Source of the DNA: Oscillospiraceae bacterium
Lineage (GTDB): Bacteria; Bacillota; Clostridia; Oscillospirales; Ruminococcaceae
Length of the DNA stretch: 64,000 nucleotides
Direction of reading: 5' to 3'
NCBI GenBank assembly: GCA_021201135.1
Contig: JAJQGT010000018.1
Span: 111,844 to 175,843 of the forward strand
Position numbers and translations under genes: made by a program. The notes below the pieces were generated by a model that worked only from the letters and a program-made list of their open reading frames with translations, was not told the origin of the DNA and made no database searches. Position 1 is the stretch's first letter. Each line of letters begins with the position of its first letter. Of this stretch, positions 35,885 to 43,601 are shown piece by piece.

Positions 35885-36864
35885 TCTTCACTCTTCGATA
35901 TTTCTATAAATTCATCCGCCATCTTTTTCAGCTCGTCGTAGGACCTGAGCGCCCCGGCTCTTTGCCTGAACGTGGAGGCTCCCCGAAGCCCCTTGAAGTA
36001 CCAACCGACGTTTTTGCGGGCTTCGCGGATGCCGGTGTCCTCGCCCTTGAACTGCACCAAGAGCCCGACGTGGCGAAGCATTATGTTCATTCTCTCCTCT
36101 ATGGGCGGCTCATAATTAAGGGTTCCGTCCTCGAGGTAATCCCGAATCTCTTTGAAAATCCAAGGTCTGCCGTTGCTGGCCCTTGCCAGAGAAATCAGGT
36201 CGCAACCGGTTTCTCTATACATCCTTTCTGCATCGAAGCAGTCGCATACATCGCCGTTTCCGATTACCGGAACGCTGACGGCTTGCTTTACATCTCTTAT
36301 GATGCTCCAATCCGACAAACCCGTGTACATCTGCCGCCTTGTTCTTGGGTGGACGGCGATTGCCGCCGCTCCGGCTTCTTCCATCTTAACGGCGAACTCG
36401 ACCGCATTTATGTGCTCGTCGTCCCAGCCGGCACGGATTTTGACCGTAATCGGGCAGTCGGAAACGTCGCACATTGCCTTAACGATGTCTGCGGCAAGCT
36501 CGGGGGTCTTCATCAAGGCGCTTCCCCCGCCGGGGTTCACCACCTTCGGCACAGGGCAACCCATATTTATATCTATCAGGTCGGGCTTATACTTCTTTAT
36601 GATGCCGACCGCCTTCGCCATGTAGTACGGCTCCTCGCCGAAAAGCTGGATTGCATAGGGTCGTTCGATTTCCGTTATCGAGCAGAGCTCCTCGGTCTTG
36701 GTGGACGAGTAACAAAGCCCTTTTGCCGAGACCATCTCGCTCGTAAGAAGGCTTGCGCCATACTCCTTGCAGATGGTACGATAAGCCCTGTCCGCAACCG
36801 ACGCCATCGGCGACAGCGCACAGCATCTCTCAATCTCCACATTCCCGATTTTCAAAGTCTCCAT
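35881..36864 (-). CDS. dusB: tRNA-dihydrouridine synthase DusB
   Basis: 327 residues. FMN TIM barrel: LSPMASVADRAYRTICKEYGASLLTSEMVSAKGL, the signature INMGCPVPKVVNPGGGSALMK with the catalytic Cys, TVKIRAGWDDEHINAVEF, and VIGNGDVCDCFDAERMYRETGCDLISLARASNGRPWIF. Reduces uridine in tRNA D-loops. First gene of the operon behind the promoter at 36908-36936. Confidence 0.96.
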   Translation of the reverse strand: METLKIGNVEIERCCALSPMASVADRAYRTICKEYGASLLTSEMVSAKGLCYSSTKTEELCSITEIERPYAIQLFGEEPYYMAKAVGIIKKYKPDLIDINMGCPVPKVVNPGGGSALMKTPELAADIVKAMCDVSDCPITVKIRAGWDDEHINAVEFAVKMEEAGAAAIAVHPRTRRQMYTGLSDWSIIRDVKQAVSVPVIGNGDVCDCFDAERMYRETGCDLISLARASNGRPWIFKEIRDYLEDGTLNYEPPIEERMNIMLRHVGLLVQFKGEDTGIREARKNVGWYFKGLRGASTFRQRAGALRSYDELKKMADEFIEISKSEE

Positions 36865-36907
36865 TCTCTGTCACACAGTCCCCACACAAAAATAGTCGTA
36901 CAGGGAT

Positions 36908-36936
36908 AGTATAGCACACTTTGGGTGATTTGAAAA
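36908..36936 (-). promoter_or_regulatory. Promoter of the dusB-tsaD operon
   Basis: TTTTCA, 17 bases, TATACT on the minus strand, 44 bases before the dusB start. Its -35 end lies only 10 bases from the divergent polA promoter. Confidence 0.65.
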
Positions 36937-36946
36937 GAGTTTTTTC

Positions 36947-36975
36947 TTGCTCTTTTTCCCGACAGGTGGTATACT
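36947..36975 (+). promoter_or_regulatory. Promoter of polA
   Basis: TTGCTC, 17 bases, TATACT on the plus strand, 28 bases upstream of the ATG, which has CGGAGGGA as ribosome site. Confidence 0.7.
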
Positions 36976-37003
36976 ATAAATAACAATTCTTTCGGAGGGA
37001 ACT

Positions 37004-39520
37004 ATGCTACTTCTTGCTGTTGACGGGAACTCGATTCTCAATAGGGCTTTTTACGGGATAAAGGTGCTTACCACGAAGGACGGCTTCTATACAAACGCCG
37101 TCACGGGATTTATGAATACGCTTTTAAGGGAAATCGGCGAGGTGAAGCCGGACGCCGTGGCGGTCGCTTTCGACCTCAAGGCTCCGACCTTCCGGCACCA
37201 GAAGTGCGCCTTCTATAAAGCCAACCGCCACGGCATGCCCGAAGAGCTTGCGATGCAACTCCCGAAAGTCAAAGAGCTTCTGACCGATTTGGGAATCCCG
37301 ATTCTTGAGATTGCGGGCTACGAAGCCGATGACATCCTTGGCTCCGTCTCGAAGCTCATGGCGGACAACTCGGGCGATTGCGTCATCCTCTCGGGAGACA
37401 GGGACACGCTTCAGCTCGTCGGCGAGCATGTGACGGTGCGGCTCGTCACCACTCGGGAGACCACGCCTTATACCCCCGAAAAGTTCAGAGAAGTCTACGG
37501 CTTCGAGCCGATTCATCTTATAGATTTGAAGGCGCTCATGGGCGACAGCTCGGACAACATCCCGGGCGTTCCCGGCATCGGCGAAAAGACCGCGATGAGC
37601 CTGCTCGCGCAATATCCCTCTATCGAGGAGATTTACGGGAATATCGACACGATTACGGCGACGCCTTCCGTCAAGCGGAAGCTCAGCGAGGGCAAGGAAT
37701 CCGCCGAGACGAGCAAGTGGCTCGCGACAATCGTCCGCGATGCTCCCGTGCCGCAGAAGCTCGAAGACTATAGCCGAAAAGAAACCAATCTCCCCGCCGC
37801 CGCAAATTTACTCAATCAGCTCGAGATGTTCAAGATGATTGACAAGCTCGGGCTCGGGGATATCGAAGTCACCAAAGAAGCCGAAATCGTCACCGATGAT
37901 TACGCCGAAAAAGCTCTCACAGGTGATGAAGTCTTTGAGAAGTCGGCGTTTATCCTCTCGGGCAACAGTCTCGTTATAAAGCACGGCGGCGATATATATG
38001 TCACCGATAACGAAAATCTTATCTTGAAATACTTCGAATCTGACGGCGAGAAGATAACTTTTGAGGCGAAATCGGCTTATAAGTACTGCTTTGAGCGTGG
38101 GAAGGAGCTGAATAATCTCACCTTCTCGGCGGACTTGGCGGGGTATCTCCTCAATTCCCAATCGAGCGACTACAGCGTGCAGAACCTCTGCGCTTCCTAT
38201 TCCGTCCCCTACAGCGGCGACGAGAAGTATGGGGATATTCTCTCGCTCGAAAGGCTTGCCGGTGTGCTTTCGACCGAGCTCGAAAAGACCGACATGAAGA
38301 GCCTTTATTACGACATAGAGCTCCCGCTTTGCGAGGTGCTCGCCTCTATGGAGGTTCTGGGCGTAAGGGTCGACGAAGAGGGTATAAAAGAGTTTGGAGA
38401 TAATCTCAGCGGGCAGATTTCGGAACTCGAATCGACGATCTATATGCTTGCGGGGCACGAATTCAACATCTCGTCGCCGAAGCAGTTGGGGGTCGTGCTC
38501 TTCGAAGAGCTCGGGCTTCCCTCGGGCAAGAAAAAATCCGCCTCGAAGAGCTACTCAACGAGCGCAGATGTGCTTGAGGGGCTTGTCAATTACCACCCGA
38601 TTGTGAACCTGATTCTTGAATACCGGACGCTTACGAAGCTGAAATCGACATATGTCGACGGGCTTCTCGGGGTCATCTATCCCGACGGCAGGGTCAGAAG
38701 CGAGTTCAAGCAGACCGAGACCAAGACCGGGCGGATTTCGTCCGCAAACCCGAATATACAGAACATCCCCGTCCGCAAGGAAATCGGCAGAAACATGCGC
38801 AAGTTCTTCATCGCGAGCGACGGCTACACCCTCCTTGACGCCGACTACTCGCAGATCGAGCTGAGGGTCCTTGCCGCGATGTGCGGGGACAAGAACATGA
38901 TTGATACGTTTCTCTCGGGCGTAGATATCCACACAAGAACCGCCTCGCAGGTCTTCGGAATCCCCGAGGACATGGTCGACGGCGACATGAGAAGAGCCGC
39001 AAAGGCGGTCAACTTCGGAATCATCTACGGCATCGGCGCATATTCCCTCTCGCAGGACATCGGCGTTTCGGTCGCCGAGGCGAAGAAGTATATCGAGTCA
39101 TACTTGGCGAACTTTTCGGAAGTCGACCGGTTCATGAACGAGACGGTCGAATTCGCAAAAGAGAAGGGCTATGCCGTGACGATGTTCAACCGCCGCAGAT
39201 ATATCCCTGAGCTCAAGAACGCTAACAAGAACGTTCAGGCTTTCGGCAAGCGTGCCGCGATGAACGCCCCGATTCAGGGCACAGCCGCAGACATAATAAA
39301 AATAGCGATGGTAAGGGTCTACCGTCGCCTTAAGGCTGAAAATCTCGATGCAAGGCTGATTCTTCAGGTCCACGACGAGCTTATCGTCGAAGCCCGTGAA
39401 GACTGTGCCGAGAGAGCCGCAGAGATTTTGCATGAGGAAATGGAATCCGCCGTCAAATTGGCGGTGCCATTGACAGCGGATGTGCATATGGGGAAGAGTT
39501 GGTTTGAGACGAAGGAATAA
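37004..39520 (+). CDS. polA: DNA polymerase I
   Basis: 838 residues. The 5'-nuclease domain (1-about 265) has MLLLAVDGNSILNRAFYG and the metal-binding GYEADDILG and LKALMGDSSDNIPGVPGIGEKTA. The 3'-5' exonuclease-like domain (about 300-440) lacks the DxE and other acidic residues, so no proofreading, as in most Gram-positive Pol I. The polymerase domain has motif A (LLDADYSQIELRVLA), motif B/O-helix (RRAAKAVNFGIIYG, with Phe at the dideoxy-discrimination site) and motif C (LQVHDELIVEA). Works in Okazaki-fragment maturation and repair. The sole large plus-strand gene in this half. Confidence 0.98.
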   Translation: MLLLAVDGNSILNRAFYGIKVLTTKDGFYTNAVTGFMNTLLREIGEVKPDAVAVAFDLKAPTFRHQKCAFYKANRHGMPEELAMQLPKVKELLTDLGIPILEIAGYEADDILGSVSKLMADNSGDCVILSGDRDTLQLVGEHVTVRLVTTRETTPYTPEKFREVYGFEPIHLIDLKALMGDSSDNIPGVPGIGEKTAMSLLAQYPSIEEIYGNIDTITATPSVKRKLSEGKESAETSKWLATIVRDAPVPQKLEDYSRKETNLPAAANLLNQLEMFKMIDKLGLGDIEVTKEAEIVTDDYAEKALTGDEVFEKSAFILSGNSLVIKHGGDIYVTDNENLILKYFESDGEKITFEAKSAYKYCFERGKELNNLTFSADLAGYLLNSQSSDYSVQNLCASYSVPYSGDEKYGDILSLERLAGVLSTELEKTDMKSLYYDIELPLCEVLASMEVLGVRVDEEGIKEFGDNLSGQISELESTIYMLAGHEFNISSPKQLGVVLFEELGLPSGKKKSASKSYSTSADVLEGLVNYHPIVNLILEYRTLTKLKSTYVDGLLGVIYPDGRVRSEFKQTETKTGRISSANPNIQNIPVRKEIGRNMRKFFIASDGYTLLDADYSQIELRVLAAMCGDKNMIDTFLSGVDIHTRTASQVFGIPEDMVDGDMRRAAKAVNFGIIYGIGAYSLSQDIGVSVAEAKKYIESYLANFSEVDRFMNETVEFAKEKGYAVTMFNRRRYIPELKNANKNVQAFGKRAAMNAPIQGTAADIIKIAMVRVYRRLKAENLDARLILQVHDELIVEAREDCAERAAEILHEEMESAVKLAVPLTADVHMGKSWFETKE

Positions 39521-39586
39521 ATAACTTCGCAAGCGAAGAATAACTTCGCAAGCGAAGTTAGGAAGTTCGGTTCACACCGAACTTCC
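39520..39586. repeat. Tandem hairpins at the polA-HAD junction
   Basis: AATAACTTCGCAAGCGAAG occurs twice in a row (39520-39538 and 39539-39557), each able to fold as CTTCGC-AA-GCGAAG. GGAAGTTCGG-TTCACA-CCGAACTTCC (39561-39586) follows and overlaps the last codons of the HAD gene. There is no T-run. It separates convergent genes that are only 51 bases apart. Confidence 0.75.
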
Positions 39587-40243
39587 GCTGTGCAATATCT
39601 CACTCGGATTGTTTACAATTTCATCCGCCCCCGCAGACTCAAGCTCTTCCTTTGAGCCGTAGCCGTAGGTAACGCCGATGCAGGGGATGCCGTTTGTGTG
39701 TGCACCCTTGATGTCGTAATCACGGTCGCCGACCATGACTACTGTCGACTTGTCGGTAACGCCGAGGCGCTCCATCGACTGGGCAATAACCTGCGCCTTG
39801 GTCATCGACTCGTCACCCAAGGGAATCCCGCAGATATCCTCGAAATACTCGGAAAGCTCGAACTTTTCGAGTATCTTTTTTGCGTAAACCTCCGGCTTCG
39901 AGGTCGCGACGGCTTGAATATACCCGGCTTCGCGAAGCCTTTCAAGTGCCTCCGGCACGCCGTCATAGACGCTGTTCTCGAAGATGCCCTTGTCGGCGTA
40001 GTAGGTGCGATAAATTTTTATGGCGTTGTCAATGCCGTCTTCGTCCATCCCGAGGTAAACCCCGAACGATTCCCTGAGCGGAGGACCGACGAACTTCAGA
40101 AGTGCCTCGTCGTCCCAGCCCTCAATTCCGAGCTCATGAAGGCAGTATTTGAACGAGTTCACAATCCCCCTCGCCGAGTCGGTCAGAGTCCCGTCAAGGT
40201 CGTAGAGGATGTATTTTATTTTGAACTTGTCAAGTGTTATCAT
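39572..40243 (-). CDS. HAD-family phosphatase, phosphoglycolate phosphatase-like
   Basis: 223 residues from MITLDKFKIKYILYDLDGTLTDSARG. The start at 40243 has GGGGAG 9 bases upstream; the frame open to 40309 lies inside the toxin gene. Motif I DLDGT near residue 15, motif II Thr in VATSKPEVYAKKIL, motif III/IV MVGDRDYDIKGAHTNGIPCIGVTYGYG, and a helical cap (about 20-90). PGPase/Gph or pyrophosphatase-like; the substrate is not fixed by sequence. Overlaps the end of the RelE-type toxin gene by 14 bases. Confidence 0.88.
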   Translation of the reverse strand: MITLDKFKIKYILYDLDGTLTDSARGIVNSFKYCLHELGIEGWDDEALLKFVGPPLRESFGVYLGMDEDGIDNAIKIYRTYYADKGIFENSVYDGVPEALERLREAGYIQAVATSKPEVYAKKILEKFELSEYFEDICGIPLGDESMTKAQVIAQSMERLGVTDKSTVVMVGDRDYDIKGAHTNGIPCIGVTYGYGSKEELESAGADEIVNNPSEILHSGSSV

Positions 40244-40577
40244 TCCGGTTTTCTCCCCAATGTATGTCGATGTCGAGGGTGTCCATGTCACATTTGCCAT
40301 AGACAACACGAAGAACGGTCACCGTCGCCGCTTCGGTATTTACATGATATATGATGCAATAGTTATCAACAGAAACAATTCTTATATTCTCATGAACAGG
40401 GAATGCGTCATATATCTTATAACGTTCCGGCATGAAGCCAAGACTGTCGACCGTCTTCTGAATTCGGTTAATCTGCTTGATAGCCGTTGCAGGAGCTAAA
40501 AACTCATAGGTGATATACGTTGCGATATTTTTAAGGTCAGCTTTCGCTACCTTTGACGTCGTTACTGTGTAGTTCAC
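40230..40577 (-). CDS. RelE/ParE-type toxin
   Basis: 115 residues from the GTG at 40577, with GAGGAG 8 bases upstream and a 4-base GTGA overlap with the antitoxin gene. The fold signs are two N-terminal helices (SKVAKADLKNIATYITYEF), a short strand pair (NIRIVSVDNYCIIYHVN) and TVTVLRVVYGKCD. RelE-type toxins cut mRNA in the ribosome and ParE-types poison gyrase; sequence alone does not decide. The long acidic C-terminus (DMDTLDIDIHWGENRNDNT) is unusual. Confidence 0.85.
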   Translation of the reverse strand: MNYTVTTSKVAKADLKNIATYITYEFLAPATAIKQINRIQKTVDSLGFMPERYKIYDAFPVHENIRIVSVDNYCIIYHVNTEAATVTVLRVVYGKCDMDTLDIDIHWGENRNDNT

Positions 40578-40882
40578 CAACCAAACTCCTCTCGTATCTC
40601 TTCGAATACCTTATCCGCAGGTTCTACTCTTCCCGCCAGCATATCCTGATAACCCTTTTCAATTTCGGCATCAAGTTGCTCTTTAGACCATTTTGTCATA
40701 TCCAGGCTCGGCGGACCGGGGAGTTTGACGTCGAACGGCAGACCGCCGCAGAAAATAATCTGCTTATAGAACATGTTGATTGCGGCTGATGAAGACACAC
40801 CGAGAGAAGAAAGAATCTGCTCCGCTTCCTCTTTTACTTCCGGTTCGATACGAACATATAAATTAGCTGACTTTCCTGCCAT
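40574..40882 (-). CDS. RelB/DinJ-family antitoxin
   Basis: 102 residues. N-terminal ribbon-helix-helix: KSANLYVRIEPEVKEEAEQILSSLGVSSSAAINMFYKQIIFCGGLPFDVKLP is the DinJ/RelB motif. The C-terminal half (TKWSKEQLDAEIEKGYQDMLAG) would wrap the toxin. Autorepressor of the module; 7-base direct repeats in the promoter fit one binding site per helical turn. Confidence 0.9.
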   Translation of the reverse strand: MAGKSANLYVRIEPEVKEEAEQILSSLGVSSSAAINMFYKQIIFCGGLPFDVKLPGPPSLDMTKWSKEQLDAEIEKGYQDMLAGRVEPADKVFEEIREEFGW

Positions 40883-40904
40883 CAGAAATCATCCTTTCAA
40901 TATT

Positions 40905-40943
40905 TTATACTCCTATTATACTCTTTTGTCCGCACAATAGCAA
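40905..40943 (-). promoter_or_regulatory. Promoter with direct-repeat operator of the RelB-RelE module
   Basis: TTGCTA, 17 bases, TATAAT (40915-40943) on the minus strand. AGTATAA occurs twice, at 40905-40911 and 40916-40922, 11 bases apart and overlapping the -10. Suits autorepression by the ribbon-helix-helix antitoxin. Confidence 0.7.
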
Positions 40944-41012
40944 TACAAAATCTAAATTTTACAGACTGTTCACAAAAGCCCTCAATCGAAACTCCGAACT
41001 GAGGGCTTTAGC

Positions 41013-41378
41013 TCATTCCGCCTTATCTCCCGTCGTCACGCTCTCAAGCGGAACAATGGCAAGGGTCTTACCAAGCGGCACCAAGATTTTGAGAATGGTA
41101 TCAATTTGAGGACTTGTTATGCCTTTTTCCATTCTCGCAATCACCGGTTGCTTGACGCCGCTGAGCTCTTCGAGCTTCTTCTGACTGATGCCCTTTTCCT
41201 GACGGGCTTTGACCATCTCGCCGATAAGAGCCACACGAAGGTCACTCTCGGCGATTTCTTCTTCAGTCAACAAAGAGTCGATAAATTCCAACGCATTCTC
41301 GCCTACTGCATCATCACCGCGTGCCTTCAAGTCTTCGTAATTTGCTTTTGCTATTTCGTATTCTTTTCTCTCACTCAT
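41013..41378 (-). CDS. HigA-like XRE antitoxin
   Basis: 121 residues from [23 protein letters not shown] lies 8 bases upstream of this ATG. A helix-turn-helix of the XRE/Cro type is in the middle (about 58-108: [48 protein letters not shown]). The N-terminal half is a helical region that would bind the toxin. It overlaps the upstream toxin gene by 8 bases, giving the toxin-first order of HigBA modules. Confidence 0.88.
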   Translation of the reverse strand: MSERKEYEIAKANYEDLKARGDDAVGENALEFIDSLLTEEEIAESDLRVALIGEMVKARQEKGISQKKLEELSGVKQPVIARMEKGITSPQIDTILKILVPLGKTLAIVPLESVTTGDKAE

Positions 41379-41667
41379 CGTCATCACTCCTATTCCTTAA
41401 ATCACTGAGGTTTCTTTTTGCCTGTTCAATTTCTCGGGCTGGTGTCTTTTGAGTCTTCTTTACAAAATGGTGAAGAAGCACAAAACTGTTTCCATCCCAA
41501 GAGGCAAACAAAATTCTGTCTCTTATTGGTCTAAGTTCCCATATCTCATCATCGAGGTGTTTAATATAGGGTTCTCCCAGACTTATGCCATACTCACTCA
41601 AGCTCTTAATATAATCCTTGACCGGTGATTTTCCGTTCCTGTCCTTGTAAAAATAAATCTCGTACAC
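41371..41667 (-). CDS. HigB/RelE-type toxin (Gp49-like)
   Basis: 98 residues: [23 protein letters not shown], then [46 protein letters not shown]. The last block, with F-x-K-K-T-x-K-T-P, is the Gp49/HigB signature. Probably a ribosome-dependent endoribonuclease. GTG start with AGAGGG 9 bases upstream. Second toxin module within 1.5 kb. Confidence 0.92.
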   Translation of the reverse strand: MYEIYFYKDRNGKSPVKDYIKSLSEYGISLGEPYIKHLDDEIWELRPIRDRILFASWDGNSFVLLHHFVKKTQKTPAREIEQAKRNLSDLRNRSDDDE

Positions 41668-41692
41668 TTCTATTTTCCCTCTCCCTGATACT

Positions 41693-41741
41693 ATTATACT
41701 TAAAAGTTATTGATTTGTCAATACCTTTTAAGTTATTGATT
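41693..41741 (-). promoter_or_regulatory. Consensus promoter and 12-bp direct-repeat operator of the HigBA-like module
   Basis: TTGACA, 17 bases, TATAAT (41693-41721) on the minus strand, a perfect consensus. AATCAATAACTT is repeated exactly, once between -35 and -10 (41704-41715) and once upstream (41730-41741, reaching into the end of the neighbouring isomerase gene), 26 bases apart. A likely site for the XRE antitoxin. Confidence 0.8.
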
Positions 41742-42540
41742 CCACAACACTCTCAACATACCTCATCGCCTCCACCAGTTCCTCAAACGTCCCGAAGGAG
41801 CTCCGATAGAGCTCGAGCATGATGGAGCCGGAGAAGCCGGTGTCTTTGAGGGCTTGGATGAAGCGTGGAGTGTTGATTTCGCCTTTGTCGGGGAGGATGC
41901 AGGTCGAATTCGCATCATGGTCGGAATAGTGGATGTGTTTTATGTTGGGGGAAAGCTGGTTTATGAAATCGTACGGGTCGTAGCCTCGGCGGACGGCTTG
42001 CTTGGTGTCGAGGACGAAGCTCACGTCGTCGCCGAGCGCTTTTTTCATCGCGACGAGCTGTTCAAGAGCGCCCGTAGTGCAACGGTAGACATTCTCCTGA
42101 AGGACGGTCATGCCGTACTCCTTCGCAACGCTGTTCAGGCGGCGGTAGCCCTCGATGACGACCTCGTCGGGACCTTTATCCTGATTGCCGTGGAGGATGA
42201 GGTATTCGGCACCGAGGATATCCATCGCCTCGAAATAGCGGCGATGATAGTCGAGGAAGTCCTGAATCCGTCGCTCATATGGGGTGTAGAGCATGTATGT
42301 ATCAATGGCGGCGGTGAACGGGTGAACCGACTTGCAGGTGCAACCGTAGTCATCCATCATCTTCTTAAGCTCTCTGACATACTCCGGCTTCGTTTCGGAG
42401 TGGGTGTTGAGGAAGATTTCAACGTGCCTGACTCCAAGGTCAAGGAGCCGCCTGAGAGTTATCTCCGGGTATTCGGGATAGCCGCACGCCACCGAAACTC
42501 CCACTTCTATTTTCTTTTCTATCTTAGTATCTGTGGACAA
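41728..42540 (-). CDS. Sugar phosphate isomerase/epimerase-like TIM barrel
   Basis: 270 residues, xylose-isomerase-like (AP endonuclease 2 superfamily) TIM barrel. Candidate metal ligands: Glu in LQENVYRCT, Asp in VLDTKQAVRRG, His/Asp in HIHYSDHDANST, and Glu in MLELYRSS near the C-terminus. SVACGYPEYPEITLRRLLDLGVRHVEIFLNT is the typical first strand-helix. TTG start with GGGAGGGA 7 bases upstream; no ATG gives a full domain. Substrate unknown. Its end overlaps the upstream operator half-site of the toxin module. Confidence 0.8.
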   Translation of the reverse strand: MSTDTKIEKKIEVGVSVACGYPEYPEITLRRLLDLGVRHVEIFLNTHSETKPEYVRELKKMMDDYGCTCKSVHPFTAAIDTYMLYTPYERRIQDFLDYHRRYFEAMDILGAEYLILHGNQDKGPDEVVIEGYRRLNSVAKEYGMTVLQENVYRCTTGALEQLVAMKKALGDDVSFVLDTKQAVRRGYDPYDFINQLSPNIKHIHYSDHDANSTCILPDKGEINTPRFIQALKDTGFSGSIMLELYRSSFGTFEELVEAMRYVESVVESIT

Positions 42541-42553
42541 AACTATCCCTCCC

Positions 42554-42589
42554 GATAAAATAGGCGGTGCAAGGAATTCCTGCGCCGCC
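42554..42589 (-). terminator. Probable terminator of secDF
   Basis: GGCGG-C-GCAGGAA / TTCCTTGC-A-CCGCC on the minus strand, followed by TATTTTATC, 19 bases after the secF stop. Confidence 0.65.
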
Positions 42590-42608
42590 TTTTGTGCCGA
42601 AAACCGGC

Positions 42609-43601
42609 TTATTTCTTTTTCTTTGAAGACTTCTTCTTGGGAGCGGCTGTGTTGGAGCCTTCCGCCAGAGCCTTCTCAGCGTTCTTTCTGTCGATGTGAC
42701 CCTGCCATGTGGTCCAGAGCGTCGGGGCTATGCAGTTCGAGGAATATACGCCCGAAAGAAGTCCGACGAGGAGCGGGAACGCAAAGCTTACGATAGAATC
42801 GACGTTTGCAACGAGCGCAACGATGCAGATTGAAGCAACTGCGATAACGGTCGTGACGGTGGTGTGAACCGAACGCCCGAACGACTGGCTTACACTCATG
42901 TTTACGAGCTCATCAAGAGACTTCTCGGTTCCGTAGAGGTTTCTGTTCTCACGGATTCTGTCGTAGATGATGATTGTCGCATTTACGGAGTAGCCGAGGA
43001 TTGTCAGAAGAACGGCTATGAAGTTAGAGTCGATGTCGAATCTTAAGATAGTTGTGCAAGCGAATACGAAGAACATATCGTGTGCGAGTGCAACAACAGC
43101 GCAGATACCCGCAACCCAACCGCCGATTTTTCTGAACCGGAAGCCGATGTAGATGATCATTACTATCATCGAGACGAGAACCGCAACCATGCACTTTCCG
43201 AAGAAGCCGCTACCGGTTGAAGGATTTACGTCCTGAGAGCTGTAGAGCGTCAGTGAATTCGAAGCGTAATCCGCCTCGAGAGCGTCTGTGAGTTCCGACT
43301 GAATCTCGGTGTCCATACCGGTGGAATCGGCGAACGAAAGGGAGATTGTCTCGCTTCCGTCGGAAACGCTTTCACCGTAGGAAATCTCGCAGGAAAGACC
43401 GGTTATGTCCTGAGCTGTGGATGCGATTGCATTTCCGTCAACCTCTCCCGTGTAGGAGTAAGTAATGATGGTGCCGCCCTTGAACTCGATTGCGACGTTT
43501 ACGCCGAGGATAGCGGCAAGAAGCAGGGTTATAACGATAACCGCTACAGAGAAGATATAGAAATACTTTTTCTTCCCGACTACATCAAAGGTTTTCGTCA
43601 T
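42609..43601 (-). CDS. secF: Protein translocase subunit SecF
   Basis: 330 residues. Six membrane helices. First helix, then AIEFKGGTIITYSYTG, GYSVNATIIIYDRIRENRN in the TM4-5 region, SFGRSVHTTVTTV, and a Lys-rich cytoplasmic C-terminus (KKKSSKKKK). The ATG at 43601 has GGAGG 8 bases upstream; a GTG three codons earlier is less well placed. It overlaps the secD end by 17 bases. Works with SecD to drive late translocation by the proton motive force. Confidence 0.97.
   Translation of the reverse strand: MTKTFDVVGKKKYFYIFSVAVIVITLLLAAILGVNVAIEFKGGTIITYSYTGEVDGNAIASTAQDITGLSCEISYGESVSDGSETISLSFADSTGMDTEIQSELTDALEADYASNSLTLYSSQDVNPSTGSGFFGKCMVAVLVSMIVMIIYIGFRFRKIGGWVAGICAVVALAHDMFFVFACTTILRFDIDSNFIAVLLTILGYSVNATIIIYDRIRENRNLYGTEKSLDELVNMSVSQSFGRSVHTTVTTVIAVASICIVALVANVDSIVSFAFPLLVGLLSGVYSSNCIAPTLWTTWQGHIDRKNAEKALAEGSNTAAPKKKSSKKKK

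Noticed and set aside
35779..36909. 376-codon open frame on the plus strand
   Set aside because: Antisense to dusB, whose flavin and tRNA motifs are complete.
37300..38400. Possible proofreading exonuclease in Pol I
   Set aside because: The acidic DxE and partner Asp residues are missing in the corresponding domain.
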